7,122 nt of DNA, from contig DAHVYL010000032.1 in the NCBI GenBank assembly GCA_027327685.1, positions 1 to 7,122 of the forward strand, given 5' to 3'. The DNA is from Candidatus Woesebacteria bacterium (GTDB taxonomy: Bacteria > Patescibacteriota > Microgenomatia > UBA8517). The notes under the pieces were generated by a model. The model had not been told where the DNA came from and did no database searches. It was given only the letters and a program-made list of their open reading frames with translations. How positions within the stretch are numbered: position 1 is the stretch's first letter; each line of letters starts with the position of its first letter. This document shows positions 6,452 through 7,122 of this stretch, one piece after another. The position numbers were made by a program, and so were the translations under genes.

Positions 6452-7122
6452 TTATTGCTGCTATCAAAGTAGCCAGACCTGTTCATTGGATCAAAAACCT
6501 CTCGGTTTTCGCCGCAATATTTTTATCCGGATATTTTTTTGATAAAACCTATCTGACAAAAACTGTCTGGGCATTTATTGCTTTCTGTTTTACGACCTCA
6601 GCAACTTACATCATCAATGATATTTTTGACAGGAAAGCAGACCGTTTACATCCTACAAAACGATTCCGCCCAATCGCCTCGGGGTCTCTTCCGGTGCTGC
6701 TTGCTGTTTTAGAAGCTTTGGCTTTAATATTCGCCGCAATAGTAACCGCTTCAATCGGACAATTGGACCCAATTTTTCTGACAATAATCATAATTTATTT
6801 GGTTCTCCAATTCTTTTATAGTCTTGTACTTAAAAACATTGCCACCCTTGATATTATCCTTATCGCAACGGGGTTTGTTCTAAGAGTTTACGCAGGGGCT
6901 TTTGTCATTAATGCACATCTTTCGGTCTGGTTTCTTCTCTGTATAATTTCGGTTGCACTGTTCTTGGCCTCTGGCAAAAGAAGAGCGGAACTTAATATTG
7001 TTCAAGATACGGGTGGCTTGACCAGAAAAAGCCTCGGAGGTTACAAAAAAGATCTATTGAATTCATATGTGACCATGTTTGGCAATGCTTCTTGGATGTC
7101 TTGGTCCCTTTTTACTTTTTTC
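6403..7122 (+). CDS. UbiA-family decaprenyl-phosphate phosphoribosyltransferase, 5' part (runs off window)
   Basis: An open frame of 240 codons continuing past the window end. UbiA-type membrane enzymes of this subgroup (Rv3806c in Mycobacterium) transfer phosphoribose from PRPP to decaprenyl phosphate, the first step towards decaprenyl-phosphoryl-arabinose. Motifs seen: RPVHWIKN (25-32), YIINDIFDRKAD (69-80) with N72, D73, D76 and D80 as the first Asp-rich site, then RLHPTKRFRPIASG (81-94), which marks the phosphoribosyltransferase group rather than quinone or heme prenyltransferases. Further on are YSLVLKN (139-145), LDIILIATGFVLRVYAG (149-165) and GKRRAEL (191-197). The ATG at 6403 is the only standard start between an upstream in-frame stop (TAA 6352-6354) and the conserved region. 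It gives a polar 15-residue leader and a 49-nt overlap with the WecA-like gene. Carrier length and product sugar are inferred from the family. Confidence 0.88.
   Translation, partial: MADIQTQKEQQSKTPLIIAAIKVARPVHWIKNLSVFAAIFLSGYFFDKTYLTKTVWAFIAFCFTTSATYIINDIFDRKADRLHPTKRFRPIASGSLPVLLAVLEALALIFAAIVTASIGQLDPIFLTIIIIYLVLQFFYSLVLKNIATLDIILIATGFVLRVYAGAFVINAHLSVWFLLCIISVALFLASGKRRAELNIVQDTGGLTRKSLGGYKKDLLNSYVTMFGNASWMSWSLFTFF

Noticed and set aside
6606..6791. Minus-strand 61-codon open frame
   Set aside because: It lies opposite the conserved Asp-rich region of the UbiA-type gene and has no independent coding evidence.

Overview
The window reads as a compact stretch of bacterial chromosome with moderately low GC. 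It holds one tRNA-synthetase gene followed by a cell-surface glycan locus. The short methionyl-tRNA synthetase, the near absence of intergenic DNA, the lack of Shine-Dalgarno sequences and an unusual WecA-like enzyme (GVDGQ and PGYGGS in place of the usual motifs) suggest a Candidate Phyla Radiation/Patescibacteria genome, perhaps Microgenomates-like. That placement is inference from style and recalled family features, not from a search.

Layout. Bases 1-1017 are the 3' part of metG (+). Bases 1026-2516 encode a membrane-anchored, cellulose-synthase-like GT2 glycosyltransferase (+), 8 nt after metG. Bases 2513-3454 encode a UDP-glucuronate decarboxylase (UDP-xylose synthase) on the minus strand. 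It converges on the GT2 gene with a 4-bp overlap (TTAA) and diverges from the next gene across only 32 bp. Bases 3487-4995 encode a multi-spanning GT-C (ArnT/PMT-like) glycosyltransferase (+). Bases 5024-5359 encode a small three-helix membrane protein. Bases 5360-6451 encode a WecA/TagO-like polyprenyl-phosphate glycosyl-1-phosphate transferase. Bases 6403 to the window end encode the first 240 residues of a UbiA-family decaprenyl-phosphate phosphoribosyltransferase; its start lies 49 nt inside the WecA-like gene.

How the genes may work together. The WecA-like enzyme and the UbiA-family enzyme both load sugars onto a polyprenyl-phosphate carrier at the inner face of the membrane. GT-C enzymes such as the one at 3487 use polyprenyl-phosphate sugars on the outer face. 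The decarboxylase supplies a UDP-pentose (xylose), and the GT2 could build or extrude a chain. Together they look like a lipid-linked surface polysaccharide pathway, probably including a pentofuranose (ribose or arabinose) donor like mycobacterial decaprenyl-phosphoryl-arabinose. The oxidation/epimerisation partners (DprE1/DprE2-like) are not in the window; if present they might lie just downstream.

No RNA genes, CRISPR array, insertion sequence or long repeat was seen. No stretch over 300 bases lacks a gene; the longest non-coding gaps are 32 and 28 bp.
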